This document shows positions 47,316 to 59,237 of a stretch of 64,000 bases of DNA, piece after piece. This stretch comes from Gnetum montanum (lineage: Eukaryota > Streptophyta > Gnetopsida > Gnetales > Gnetaceae): the NCBI GenBank assembly GCA_015680685.1, contig MNCI01026528.1, forward strand, positions 31,398 to 95,397. Direction: 5' to 3'. Each line of letters begins with the position of its first letter. The first letter of the stretch is position 1. The position numbers and the translations under genes were made by a program. The notes below the pieces were generated by a model. It did not search any database and was not told the origin of the DNA. It saw only the letters and a list, made by a program, of their open reading frames with translations.

Positions 47316-49491
47316 GTGATCAAAGTATTTCTAGTTTCTTAGACTTGCAATCTAAGCATAACAAAACTCAACCTAGTATTGAAGCTAGGTTTTAATAACT
47401 CATTTGAATAACACAATAAAATATTTGTAGTGATTCAGTACTTAAATCCATTTAATGCGAAAGTAGGTATAAAAATGAACTGTAGAAATTTATTTATGCA
47501 TTTGCAAAAATTGTGAAATTTGTAGAGAGCTTAGTAAAATAGTGAAATCTTATTTTTTTTTTCAAGCTTATTGAGTGTCAAACTAACTTAATACCTTTGA
47601 TTTACAACTAGTAAGTAGTTGAACATTTCTTTTGTAGTTAGAATGTTATGATTTTCTCAAGGGTTCAGAGAGATAAATAATATCACAATTTTCAAGTTGT
47701 TTTTTAATCAAGTGAATTTGAAGTTTATGTCTCAATTCTATTTCTAGATGAGAGAAAAAATCATATAATAAATTGAATTAGTAGTACATATTAATTTTGG
47801 TTGTTTAAAATTTATTTTAAGAAAGCCCTAATTTCTTACAAGTTGCAAATCAATTATTTGCAAAAATGGCTTATGATGAAAGAAGATGTGAACAACAATG
47901 AGGATCATCAAAGAGGAAGTACTATCAACAAATTCCTTTACTAACCTATTTAGAAAAGACATAAATTAAATTACCATTTCCTTTATCATAGCTAGCATCA
48001 TGACCAAGGAATCACCATGGATCCTTGAATAGTAAGGATTCTAGCTTAGCATGAAAATTTGGTACGAAGGAAATCAAGTTGCATTTTGCAATAATAATCC
48101 ATTATGAAGCTATTACCAAAACAAATGAGAGATTTAAATTTCTATTTATGGATTAAGAACTTAGAAGCAGGGTTGAATAAGTTTCCCTAAATTAAAAATG
48201 CACTAGCCACAAAAACACACCAAAATTTACATGGTTCCGCAACTTGGGTAGTCCACATTTAGAGGGTAGATTCCTTGCACATCTTCAAATTTTGTTTCTT
48301 TAAAAAGTGGTTTTAAGGGCACCACACCCTATACAAGATCTGAGCTTTTCTCTGGAGTATTTCATCACTATGAAACCACTCAACCCCACAAGGTTCCAAC
48401 GAGCTTAGAATGTGGTATTAAGGATCCAACAACCTTTATAAAATTTATCTCAACTTTAAAGTGTTTTGACACTAAAAAATCACTTAATCTCATAGAATCC
48501 TGACAAGTTTAATATGAATGCCTTCTTGCAAGAAGCACATCAACCCTGCAGGGCTATAAGAAATAGAGAAAAGAAGAAGGAAATAATGTAACTAAATTTA
48601 TAGGTCCTTGTACTTGAAGCTAAGTACAAGATACAAGTAAATGATGTTATAATGAAGAACAAGAGTATAATTACATAGAATAGATAATGAGGAGCTTCAA
48701 TGTAAATAATGCTTGTAAAATTTTCAAGATTTTGATATCTTCTTATAGCCTAATATTTTCCAAAATATCCTTAGAATTCATGAAATGGCTACCAAATGGT
48801 TAGTGTAGACATCTACTTTGGAGTTAGGACATCTAACTAAGATTGGTCTCAATTCAGGAGAGACATCTTATTGGTGGATGGGACGTCTATAGTGGGATGT
48901 CGATAAGGAGACATCTACTCTGGATATAGATGTCTACTATTTTTCAAAGATGTCCCCTCAACTTTCGAGCTCTAATTTTTTAGGCTTTCTCTTATCAATT
49001 TACCTTCTTGAAAATCCTTAGAGCATCTTCATTTGATTTTTAGCCTTCATTTTCATCCATGCTCTCATCTAGCCCATGTAGTCTTCGTTTCAACATCACA
49101 CTGTAGATCTTATTTCCTTAAGTTCTTAGATCTCATAGTGAAGTTTCTGGTTCCTGTCCTACAAAAATGTTATCCACCAAAAACATTTCATTTTATCCAT
49201 TTTCCTTAATGTTTTGACATACCAAAACATTAGTAATATCCCTCTTTTTGGGAATGTCTAAAACTTAAGAAAATGGGTTAGTAGATATTATGGGATAAAC
49301 TTTAAATAACAATAGATGTATAACGTTCAATGGTAGTCAAAGGGTATTTTTGTGGTAAAAATATAAGAGCTCAAGATAATAGGCTCAAAAAGAAGCACAC
49401 GATTTCTACAAACTGTCCAAAAACCAACATATCTCTATAACATAGCAAATGAATCCATATACAAAGGACATAAAGTTTGCTATAACATCCC
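47316..49491. other. Unassigned AT-rich region right of D
   Basis: No open frame longer than about 50 codons and no recognisable protein. It contains a cluster of AGACATCT/AGATGTCT motifs (48806-48955) and a sequence ACATGGTTCCGCAACTTGGG (about 48230) of a kind seen in plant dispersed repeats. It is probably an older, unidentified repeat. Confidence 0.4.
48806..48955. repeat. Cluster of AGACATCT-type motifs
   Basis: About eight direct or inverted copies of (A/G)GACATCT, some as GGACGTCT or AGATGTCC, in 150 bp. It resembles the motif clusters seen in the U3 regions of the other LTRs here. Confidence 0.5.
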
Positions 49492-50062
49492 TGATGAGTC
49501 TCAATATTGGACCCTCGATATCAAAGATGCTAAAGCAATATTAGACATGTGATGTTAGAGCCTATCTCATTGCCTATAAATAAGAGACAAGGACACTTGG
49601 TTTGGCATTAGTTTTTAGTCCCTTAGCTAAACTCTTGCAATTTTTCTATTCTAGAGTTAGAATTATTTTTGAGTACCCATAGTAGGAGTCATAAAGTGAT
49701 TGGATCTTTATTCAAGCATTGTGTACTTGAGCACACCTTGTGTCTAGAAATAAAGATGAACTTTGTGTTAAACCTTGCAACATTAAGAATAGTTTAATTA
49801 TTGCATTTCATGTTATTTACTACTATTTTATTCTTTCAATAGTTACTTAATGTTATTTCATTGAAGTATTAATTATCAATTATCAATGAATTAGCACACT
49901 TAGCATGACCACTTCAAGCATACATGGAACAATTGGTAACCTAATAACGACTAGCATTTGGTAATCCTAGTAGTGTTACATTAGTTCAAGATGTGTCTAG
50001 AGTGTGGGAATGAATACTAGTGTTAGGATTTGATTCACATTAGAGTTATAAAAATCCATTAG

Positions 50063-50873
50063 TGATGAGTGGCGAGATACCCCTACACTCAACCATACGA
50101 ATATGAGTGTTACACGTGCGATCCGGTCGAACTCCGTAGATGGACTAGTTGTGGCATCTAGACAATTAGCCTTAGGTCGCAGTTTGCTGTCTTCCCACCT
50201 AGACTAGTATTAGCTTTTTCACGTGTGGCTTAGTGCAAAGTGAGGTGTATGATGTGTTTTCTAATCTAATGCTACTCCTGAAGGCAATGGAAAGTAATAT
50301 TATCTAAGCTAAGAGAGAAAGGGTAAGAGAATCTAACTAGCCTAAGTGCGATGAGCATCTGTTCCTTGATTATCAGTGCACATCTTGAGTTCGTGCATGA
50401 CTACCACTGGGATTACCAAGCGCAAATCCTAAGTATGCTACTAGGTTACCAAGTAGTCACACTTAAATGCTCATAATCAAGTCGTACTCATTCTACGCTT
50501 TAACATGAGATAAGGGTGAGAGAGATTAACTAGGAAACAAATAAATAATAATTAAGTAAATAATTAAACTAAGTGAATGCTGCAATGATGAAGTAATCTC
50601 GATCTTTATTTCTGGTCATGTGCGTGTCCAAGTACATCACACTCGAATAAAGGATGTCGTACAATTACAATCACCACACTGCGGGCATACACTGGAAAAT
50701 AATTCTATCTCTAGAGGGATAAAACTACCAAAGTTTTACTAAGGGACTAAAACTAGATGCAAAACAAGGGATAGCTACCTCTTATTTATAGAACTGGTGA
50801 CAGGCTACAATATTGCGACTTATCTATGATATCGCATACGCAATATTGTAGTCGCCCAAAATGTGACACATCA
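50063..50873 (-). repeat. 3' LTR of element C (811 bp)
   Basis: Runs from TGATGAGTGGCG to GACACATCA (5-bp inverted ends TGATG/CATCA). The polypurine complement TACCCCCAC follows at 50874-50882. On the minus strand GATATC/CAATATTG motifs (50810-50850) precede CTATAAATAAG at about 50783-50793. Confidence 0.93.
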
Positions 50874-51036
50874 TACCCCCACAACTGAATGAAAACTCGT
50901 CCTCGAGTTACAGTTATTACACAGTGGATAGGTATGGGATTATTAGATGATAAAAATGGGAGTATGCCACAACATGAAATGAAAACAAAATAAAAACATA
51001 ACACAAATGTTCTACACCTACAAAAATGGATGGAAC

Positions 51037-53832
51037 TCATGTAGTTCCAAGTGGCGGTGGCTCCTCTATTGGTGCCTTCCCTTTGTCTTATGCTCTAAGT
51101 TTTGAGGCTTGATGGCATTGAAATATGGCCTAGAGCTTCTCCTCTTTAGTCTGAGGGTCTTGTGTCATCCATGATAATGTTCAACGTTTGATAGAGTAGG
51201 CACTTCCCACGGATAGGGTAGTTGTAGAAACATTTGGTTGGCCTTGACATACCAAGCCGCAAACACCCGTCGTTCCTCCTCATAGGCTCTGGCTTTATCC
51301 TTGTACTCTTGAAAATATGCTAGCTATTGAGCCAAGTCTATTATGATACCTTTCTATCCTTGGTAGCTGGCTTTTACCACCTAAAGTTCAAAATTTGCAA
51401 CTTCTAGTTTCTCCACCAGCTTCTTATGCTCTACAAATTCTACTTTGTATTTGATGTGGGTGGTTGCTACCTGCTACTCAAGCTCTATCCTTAGGTGTCC
51501 TAATATTAACATGGCAAGGTTGGCATATCTTAGGTTTGCCAACTCCATGTATTCTGTCAAATCTTGAATCTGCAGGTCCTGGCTCTTAACTTCTGCTTGG
51601 TTTGAAAAAGCATATGTATCCAATATGGCCTGCTAGTCAGTGTGTTGAGCACTGATAGTGTTGATTTGGGCCTTGGCCATATGGATAACCTTTTCAAGGA
51701 TCTATTTATACATCCCCACCTAATCATGAAAGTGCTCCTTCAGCTTCTCATGTCTTTTAGCTTCATTTTGCCACACGCTTATCTCAATAGCTGACTTTTG
51801 ACAAATAGCGCATACCTCCTCCATTGAAAAGGTTCAATTCTCTTTGGCTAAATGGCTTACGTCTCAGTTGACTTGGATGAATTATTCTCTTAATTGATGG
51901 AAGTGTTCCTTGAGAACGTTCTTTTGCTTTTCTGTAGTGGTCAATTGAAGGTTGTCTACAACAAGCTGCTTATTTTCTTCTTGTAAGGCCTTGAGTGCCT
52001 TAAGATGCACATGAGTTTGTGCTTGTGCTATGGAGGCATCCAAAACAACCTTCTCCTTTTCATCAGCCACCTTTTTATTCTCTGCGATTAACTTGGTTAG
52101 TTGCTCAGTTATAAAGTTATCTAGCTGGTCTGCGAGAACAAATTGTAAAGGGTCCCGTTATGCTGCTTGTAGGGTTATGAGCTGCTCTTGTAATTTCTTC
52201 ACTTCTACTTCTGCATGCTCGGCCCTCACTTCTATTAAGACTGGCTTCCCCTTTGTGGAAATGAGGTCTAATTGAATTACTGTAACATCGTGAGGGATGT
52301 CAAATAGGGACATCATTACTTGTCCTATTTGGAACAATAGATCAAGCACATCCTCATGTTCCACAGGAGTCATTGAGGTTCCAACCAAAGTTTGAGCATC
52401 ATGTGCTCTTGTGAGATCTATTGGTGGCACAACAGGTATGTTTAAGGATTCTTTGATGTGGTCCATGACCACTTTTGTAGCTCCTACGGCATCCTGGTGT
52501 TGCATGACCACCACAGTGGCCCCTTCACCAATTTCTAATTGCACCTAGAAAGATGCCACGTTTCCTGATATCTGTTGTGACCATATACTTTCCCCTCCTC
52601 CTGTGTGAATGGATACTTCTCCCCTTGTGTAATCCAATGAAATCGTAGGCTGAATGGAATCATCGATGACGCGGAAGAAGTTTATGTCATCATGACTTCC
52701 CCAACTGATGGTCTTAGTGATGGCCCTAAGATGGCTCATCGATGGTCTGTAGTCTTGCGGCGGTTGTTGATCCTAGCCTGTGCTGGGCCCTGCTTCCTAT
52801 TGTTGGCTAGGACCCTTTCCTAGAGGTTGACTAGGTCTTGCAAGTTGAATTGCAGTTGGTCTAGCCATCTTTTCTTCTTATTGTTCTGGTCCTAGCTCTT
52901 CACCAGTGCTTTTTCTTGGAGCTGGTGCCTTTAGTAATTAAGTATTTGAAGTAGTCTAGGCTTTTCGGAGGACATCATTGATGTACCCCCGAATACCGAC
53001 ATGTCGACAAAGATTTCTAATAAGATAAGGAAAAGGCAGCACCATTTTCCCTATCTTTCATTCCTCGAATCGCCTCAGGATCTCTGTTAAATATAGATGG
53101 GGCACGTTAGTATTAATCTTTTCCATCAGCACTACACATCCTCTATCTGCATACATTGATATTCTTTTCAGGCCCTTTGTGGGGAAGAGGCGATATGTTC
53201 CAATTTTGAAGTAAACCCTCTCTTCTGTCATCAACTTACCAAATGTTTTATCTTTGCCATAAGCCTTCTCCAACCAATATTTTCACACATCAGGGTCTGA
53301 ATGGGTGGATAACTGAGAAAATCTGGGCCCTATATTTAGAAGGTTTAACACCTCCAAAATGTCCTGCATGGAGAAGTCAACTGTCACACCACAAATATTG
53401 ATAGTGGCGCCTTGCTCCCTATTGTGCCAAAATTGGTATGTCTCTCCTAGGTACCAGGCACCGCTTTCAGAGAGGATAGGTCATAAGGGAGATCCTTTGA
53501 GGTGATCCCTAATGGCCTTAGGAGCAAACTCTGCAAATGATTCAAAGTTCAATTCCACAATCACCACAGTGAATGTGGACTTCTTGTGGATGGCCTAAAC
53601 ACAATCTTAGGGCAACATGAGTTGTTGTCCCTATTTAGGCACTGCAACAACACCTCCTTCTACCTACCCAAACCATCTGGTAGGAGGTTCTTCTTGATGA
53701 ATTCTGAATGATTACTCCTCTTGTTTTGCATGTTGTCCGACAAAACCTTGTCTTCCACCTCTCCAAGATCATTTGCTTCCACCTTGGGTAGGACCTTCCT
53801 GTTGTCCACGTTTCAGGGCCATCTACAATCAC
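51037..53832 (-). pseudogene. Element C third ORF, decayed
   Basis: Better preserved in parts than the A copy, and useful to read its frame. On the minus strand the N-terminal region runs DNMQNKRSNHSEFIKKNLLP (about 53750-53680). It is followed by a PF20167-like domain around 53400-52990: NLLNIGPRFSQLSTHSDPDV, a TGA where Trp is likely, then KYWLEKAYGKDKTFGKL and YRLFPTKGLKRISMYADRG. The middle domain is 52740-52160 and the coiled coil 52070-51880 (QAQTHVHLKALKALQEENKQ). It has several stops. In C the 50-bp stretch doubled in A near 2825 is single. Confidence 0.75.
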
Positions 53833-54295
53833 ATGGGGCCAAGCATTAGTAAGGTTGTTTTTAAAGTTAGGTTATACCTTACTACTTGCCTTAATTAATG
53901 ATCTTATATTATCATGTTTGATATTGTCCAAAAACTGTAATGATGAGTCCTGTGACTTAGGTGGTTTCCAATTTTTAATTTCCTGCTATACCTACAGATT
54001 AAATGATTTTGAGGCACAATTATTCTAAATGCTATAGTTAATTACCCTAAATGATGTCCTTTGGGTGATGATAAATTCCAAAAAAAGTTAGGCACTTTTC
54101 GGCAGATGTCCCTTCCCAGCGACTAAGTTGAACACTCTGGGTTCAAGCATGTTCAGACAGAATTAAAATCAGAGTACCAATGAGCAAGATATAGTTAGAA
54201 AAGCAAGGTTCATTCAATTGCAAGTCGTACAGAAAAAATTCAAAAACTCCCCTATGTGAATGGAAAAAATGATGCTAAGTGTTGTGGGGGGTCAC
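53833..54295 (-). other. Leader before the third ORF of C
   Basis: Non-coding, homologous to 3226-3752 of A. It carries a purine tract on the minus strand near 54105-54118 (GCTGGGAAGGGACA) and only a G6 run where A has 38 bases. Confidence 0.5.
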
Positions 54296-54375
54296 CTATT
54301 TATAGGTTGCAGTGACACGATATCGCGTATGATACATTGTGTACGCGATATCACATTGGACGTGATATCGCGTGT
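54296..54375 (-). promoter_or_regulatory. Internal U3-like promoter module of C
   Basis: On the minus strand three GATATCGCG-type palindromic motifs (54318-54375) are followed by CTATAAATAG (54296-54305). Motif content and order repeat the U3 of the C LTR (58650-58690). The third ORF begins about 465 bp downstream. Confidence 0.5.
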
Positions 54376-55790
54376 GCAATATCATGTTCCTAGTGATATG
54401 AGGCACAACAAAAATACCAAATTTTTAAAGGATTTTTTGAAATTAATGTTATAAGCTTAGGACATTGGGCTATTATGAAGGGGTTCTAGGGTAATTCCAT
54501 TAATTTGAAAGGCACAATTAATGATGATGGTGTGGATTTTATCAATAAAACCTTGGGTGGTAAGAAAAAGGGTATGTAATGGTACATCAGAACATTGAAA
54601 TTCAAAGGGATAATAGTAGGGAAAGAGCGTTATGAAAGATAGGCTAAGGGTAAGAAATGGTGTGTGTGAGCTGTGTCATAAGTGGAAATTACAAAAGATT
54701 ACACAAGTGGATCCTCCCCAAAGTAGGTTCCAACCTATAATGCCCTTGTGTAACCACACTTAAAGTGTCTGTGGGCACTAGAAGTTTTAAATGTAATCCA
54801 CACTAACTCCACAAAACACACACATGTAAATATCACTGGAATGAGGTGAGAATTCCATGTTACACACGACATGAGCTACACTTACATGAACAGTGAGATG
54901 AGATGAAGTATAGAAGGGATCGTAGAGATTGGGACATGAGGTAACTAACCTAGGGCATAGTGCATCATGCGTGTAAAGCATGATTAAGGTGTCATTAACC
55001 CATCGTTCCAAGATTAGGACCAAGTCCATTCCTCTAATCAATGACATCGCATTGTTTCATCCCATGATAAGCAACTATGAGAGTACCATAACAACAAGGC
55101 TTATGATCCTTGGCGTTTGGTGCAAGGGAGGAGTGATTTTTCTTTTCTGGCACTTTTCTTCTTCATTTTCTTTCTTTCTTTTTTTCTTCTTTCTTTTTGG
55201 ATACTGAATCCAGAGAAGCTGCCAACCTTCAGGCATGGGTGCATGTCTTTCCAGTGGGACCCACTAGAATAGCATTGGATTTTTGAATGCCCTTTTGATT
55301 ACTCTTACTCCCATTTTTCATTAGATCTACAAGGATCTTAGTACAACCAAGTTTCATGATAACTCTCACAGATGTCACCAAAGAGAATCCACAAGTCCCC
55401 TTGATGTCACATCCTAATCATTCCCTCTTGGTCCATCCTTCTTCATTCTGGGTACAATGAACACAAAATTAATTTTATTTTTTTAAGAATTTCAAGAATA
55501 TCACTGTACCCTTGAATAGAACCTTTTATTTGTAGAATGGATGAGTGGGTGTAATGGGCTCATTGTCCAAATAATTGCTCACTTGTGAATTAATAACATA
55601 GAACATGCCTCAACCAACGATCCACATGAGTGTTTTATTCATAGAAGAGATTACTTATAAAAACATAAAAAGAAAAAAAAGATAAAACAAGAAAGTTGAA
55701 AAATGAAAAACTAGAAAAAAAAGTTGTAAAATTAAAGAAAATAAAATGTGATTATTAATCCTTCTTGTTATTAGAATGGGGGATATCCTC
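54376..55790 (-). other. Non-coding spacer of element C
   Basis: Homologous to 3797-5190 of A. No coding frame. A T/C-rich run lies at 55138-55200. As in A, gag is joined directly to this spacer and pol is missing. Confidence 0.6.
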
Positions 55791-57754
55791 CATAACTAAT
55801 CAGTTGAGGATGGCAAAGATTAATAAATGAAAGATGAGGATCCTTGCATGTTGGAAATATTGGGGCTTGGCCATACTTACCCCATCAGGGTTCACACACT
55901 TGATTATAATGAGCATAGTGGGGCAATTTATATGATGTAGCTCCTGGATAATGATTTGCCCCACTATGATATTTGGGACCATTAGATGGTATGCAAGGAT
56001 TGGGATGTTGCTCTCCATGGCTATGTTCATTGGGCTGGATTGTTGTTGGAGTGTGAGTTGGTGGCCCTAATGAAGTTACATGAGGTGCTAGGTTCGAAGA
56101 TAAGGGTACACCACAGTGTGGGAATTGTGCTAAGTTCTAGGATGTAGTGGCCTCAGAATTGTGTTGTCCCTTCTTACAGCTTTGTTTAAAGAAGGGGCGC
56201 TTTTGATGTTGCTGAAGTTTCTCACTGCTATTGGAAGTAGTAGCACAAGTGATGATCATGGGTTGTTGTTGTGGTGCAGGTACCTTAAGAACAATTGATG
56301 GCACTATGGAAGGAGGGAAAGGGTGAGAATGTTGAAATTTAGGAGGAGTATAAGGTGCACAAGATGGTGGTTTTGTTGAAGGTATGGGCTGATAGTATTG
56401 AGGAGAATGGTACTGTGGTGAGATAAAGTGTGTTGGCCCAATTGGAGAAATAGGATGTTGAACAAGATAAGCATTTGGATTTGGATGATATGAACGGTGT
56501 CTCCAGTCTAGTGGTGGTCTCCTCCATGACTGGGGTTGTTGCCACTGTGATCGAACACAGTATCTCTGTATGAACTCTGGATGTAACGTATTTTTCCAAT
56601 GCTTATGTAAATGTAACAATATTGGGCATTGACCCTTGGGGTGATTGCACAGGCATATGTTGCATTCATATGTATGATTGGCAATTGAGCTCTTATTTTC
56701 TTTATCCCTTCTTTCTAATTGTCTAATGTTTTGTCCTGCTTCTTGGGTTGTCAAAACTCTATCTCCAATAATGTTGATAAATTCTCCACACTTTTGATAG
56801 CATCCATTCCAACATCTTATTGATCTTTGCCTCAACCTCTTCTAATGTTTGTTGTGTTGGCAAAGATGATGTTTCTACCTTGAGATTGGTTGATTTCTCC
56901 TTTTTATGATCATGGACCTTTGTTAAGTTGAGCTTTTGGTCTCGTTAATGTTTTTCAACACTCTCCCATCTAGCCAATTCTCCTTCTTCTTTTGCTACCC
57001 TCTTAATAAGCTCTTAAACTTGATAGGTTCGTAGTTTATATAGTTGACCTTGGGCATACATTCCTAAGATCTCTCTTGTCTCATTACATAGCCCATCAAT
57101 AATATGATACATTAACCTTTCCTCAGAAAACCCATGGCTTGGATAGCTATTTAATAGTGCATAATATCTTTCTAAGGCCATGTCCAAGGGTTCATGTTGT
57201 GCTTGTTTCCATCCTTGGATTTTTTTCCTCAAGGCTAACACTCTTGCGTAGGTTTGATATTTTTCGTTAAAAATTTCTACCATTGTTGACCAGCGTCATA
57301 TCGAATTTGGTTTTAACGATCTATACCATAATTTTTCTTGGTCAACGAGTGTCATAGGAAAGAGCTTACGTTTTTGCCACCTGTTGTCAATATTATTCCA
57401 TGTGCAGGCATCATAGAAGGCTTGTAAATGTTGATGCAGATCTAAGTCATAGCCTCTTGAAAATTTAGGAAAGTTGTTTAAATCGTGCCTAGGTAGACGG
57501 CTCTCTTTACGATGCCTACATGAGAATCGAATAGCCTCGTGTATTTGTGTTAAGCTTGTAGTGGCTAGTGGGGGTTCATCATCATCAGGTAAGTTATGCT
57601 TTCATGTGTTGGCTTGATGTTTCTTTGGTTCATGTTTATAAGAAGCCCCCACTTTAGGTTGTGTACTCCAATCTTCATCATCATATAGTTCTTTGGTTCT
57701 CCAATGAACTTCCTCACTAACTGTGGCATTATCATAATCTTGTAGGAGAGGCAT
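55791..57754 (-). pseudogene. Element C gag
   Basis: Starts at ATG 57754 (MPLLQDYDNATVSEEVHWRT) with an acidic N-terminus. The gag core is at about 57380-57010 (KYQTYARVLALRKKIQGWKQ, LDMALERYYALLNS, LMYHIIDGLCNETREILGMY). A Lys-rich linker follows, then a knuckle-like CNICLCNHPKGQCP (C-x2-C-x3-H-x4-C, about 56660-56620), a Trp/Pro-rich segment and a Pro/Gln/His-rich tail to about 55800. The frame between 56835 and 56137 is open for 232 codons. Stops elsewhere (for example near 57560 and 57010) make it a pseudogene. It is the template for reading the split gag of A. Confidence 0.8.
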
Positions 57755-57878
57755 AGTTGTGAAGTTGTGTGTGAAATTATGTGTGAATTTTTTTATAATT
57801 ATTCCTTTTTAAAAGATATATCATTAAGTCCTTTACATCGACCTTGTATGATATAACTAATCTAGATAACTAGCATTG

Positions 57879-57896
57879 TTCCCAGCAACAACGCCA
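57879..57896 (-). other. Primer binding site of element C
   Basis: Minus strand TGGCGTTGTTGCTGGGAA next to the LTR, close to the Athila tRNA-Asp-type site TGGCGCCGTTGCCGGGGA. Confidence 0.75.
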
Positions 57897-57897
57897 A

Positions 57898-58711
57898 TGA
57901 TGAGTGGCGAGGTACCCCTACACTCAACCATATGAATACAAGCGTTACATACATGATCTGGTCGAACTCTGCAGATGGACTAGTTGTGGCATCTAGATAG
58001 TTAGTCTTAGGTCACAGTTTGTTGTCTTCCCACCTGGACTAGTATTAGCTTTGTCACCTGTGGCTTAGTCCAGAGTGAGGTGTATGATGTGTTTTCTAAT
58101 CTAATGCTACTCTTGAAGGCAATGGAAAGTAATATTATCTAAGCTAAGAGAGAAAGGGTAAGAGAATCTAGTTAGCCTAAGTGTGATGAGCATCCGTTCC
58201 TTGATTATCCGTACATATCTTGAACTTTGTGCATGACTACCACTGGGATTACAAAGTGCAGATCCTAGGTACGCTACTGGGTTACCAAGTAGTCACACTT
58301 AAATGCTCATAATCAAGTCATACTCATTCTACATTATAACATGAGATAAGGGTGAGAGAGGTTAACTAGGAAAGAAATAAATAACAATTAAGTAAATAAT
58401 TAAACTAAGTGAATGCTGCAATGATGAAGTAATCTCGATCTTTATTTCTGGTCATGTGCGTGTCCAAGTACATCACACTCGAATAAAGGATGTCGTACAA
58501 TTACAATCACCACACTGCGGGCATACATTGGAAAATAATTCTATCTCTGGAGGGATAAAACTACCAAAGTTTTGCTAAGGGACTAAAACTAGATGCAAAA
58601 CAAGGGAGAGCTACCTCTTATTTATAGAACTGGCGACGGGCTACAATATTGCGACTTATCTATGATATCGTGTACGCGATATCGTAGTCACCCAAAATGT
58701 GACACATCATA
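57898..58711 (-). repeat. 5' LTR of element C (814 bp)
   Basis: Runs from TGATGAGTGGCG to GACACATCA and pairs with 50063-50873. Confidence 0.93.
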
Positions 58712-58972
58712 CCCCCACAACTGAATGAAAACTCGTCCTTGAGTTACAGTTATTACACAGTGGATAGGTATGGGATTATTAGATGGTAAAAATGGGACTA
58801 TGCCACAACATGAAATGAAAACAAAATAATCCCATACCTCTTACACTACCAAAGTTTCGCTAAGGGACTAAAACTAGATGCAAAACAAGGGAGAGTCACC
58901 TCTTATTTATAGAATTTACGACAGGCTACGATATCATGTACACGATATCGCAGTCGCCCAAAACATGAATCA
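58712..58972 (-). repeat. Extra internal and LTR fragment at the right end of C
   Basis: About 58712-58842 repeats the 3' end of the internal region (compare 50874-50994), including a polypurine tract. About 58843-58972 repeats the U3-side end of the LTR. The order is therefore LTR, internal, LTR, internal fragment, LTR fragment, as left by unequal recombination or a deletion in a tandem element. Confidence 0.75.
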
Positions 58973-59237
58973 TTAATTAGTTAATTAAATATTTTCATTA
59001 CACACACTTAGGAGACTAAGCTAGAAAATATAAAAAACATAAAAAATCATATACCTTAAGTGTACTTAACCATTCAATTATGCCTTATAAGTAAACTTGG
59101 GAAGACAACGACTACATAACTCATCCTTGTTCTACATAGGCACATAAGCACTTAATCCTTGGAGTTTGACTAGATCGCACATGAACACTTGTATTCATAT
59201 AGTTGGGTGTAGGGGTACCTCACCGCTCATCAATCCC

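Larger units (their letters stand above)
50063..58972 (-). mobile_element. Element C: pol-less Athila-like element
   Basis: A complete relative of A: 3' LTR, third ORF, spacer, gag, primer site and 5' LTR, with no protease, RT or integrase. It also carries an extra piece (58712-58972) beyond its right LTR. The two LTRs are very similar. A clear 5-bp duplication was not found: the left flank is ATTAG, while the right flank reads TTAATTAG. Confidence 0.88.
49492..59232 (+). mobile_element. Solo LTR G (plus strand), split by element C
   Basis: Two parts, 49492-50062 and 58973-59232, form one LTR in the orientation opposite to A, C, D and E. It starts TGATGAGTCTCAATATTGG, has a TATA box CCTATAAATAAG (about 49573) and polyadenylation-like AATAAAG (about 49750), and ends CCGCTCATCA. 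It is flanked by an exact duplication ATCCC (49487-49491 and 59233-59237). No internal sequence remains, so it is a solo LTR formed by LTR-LTR recombination. Confidence 0.85.
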
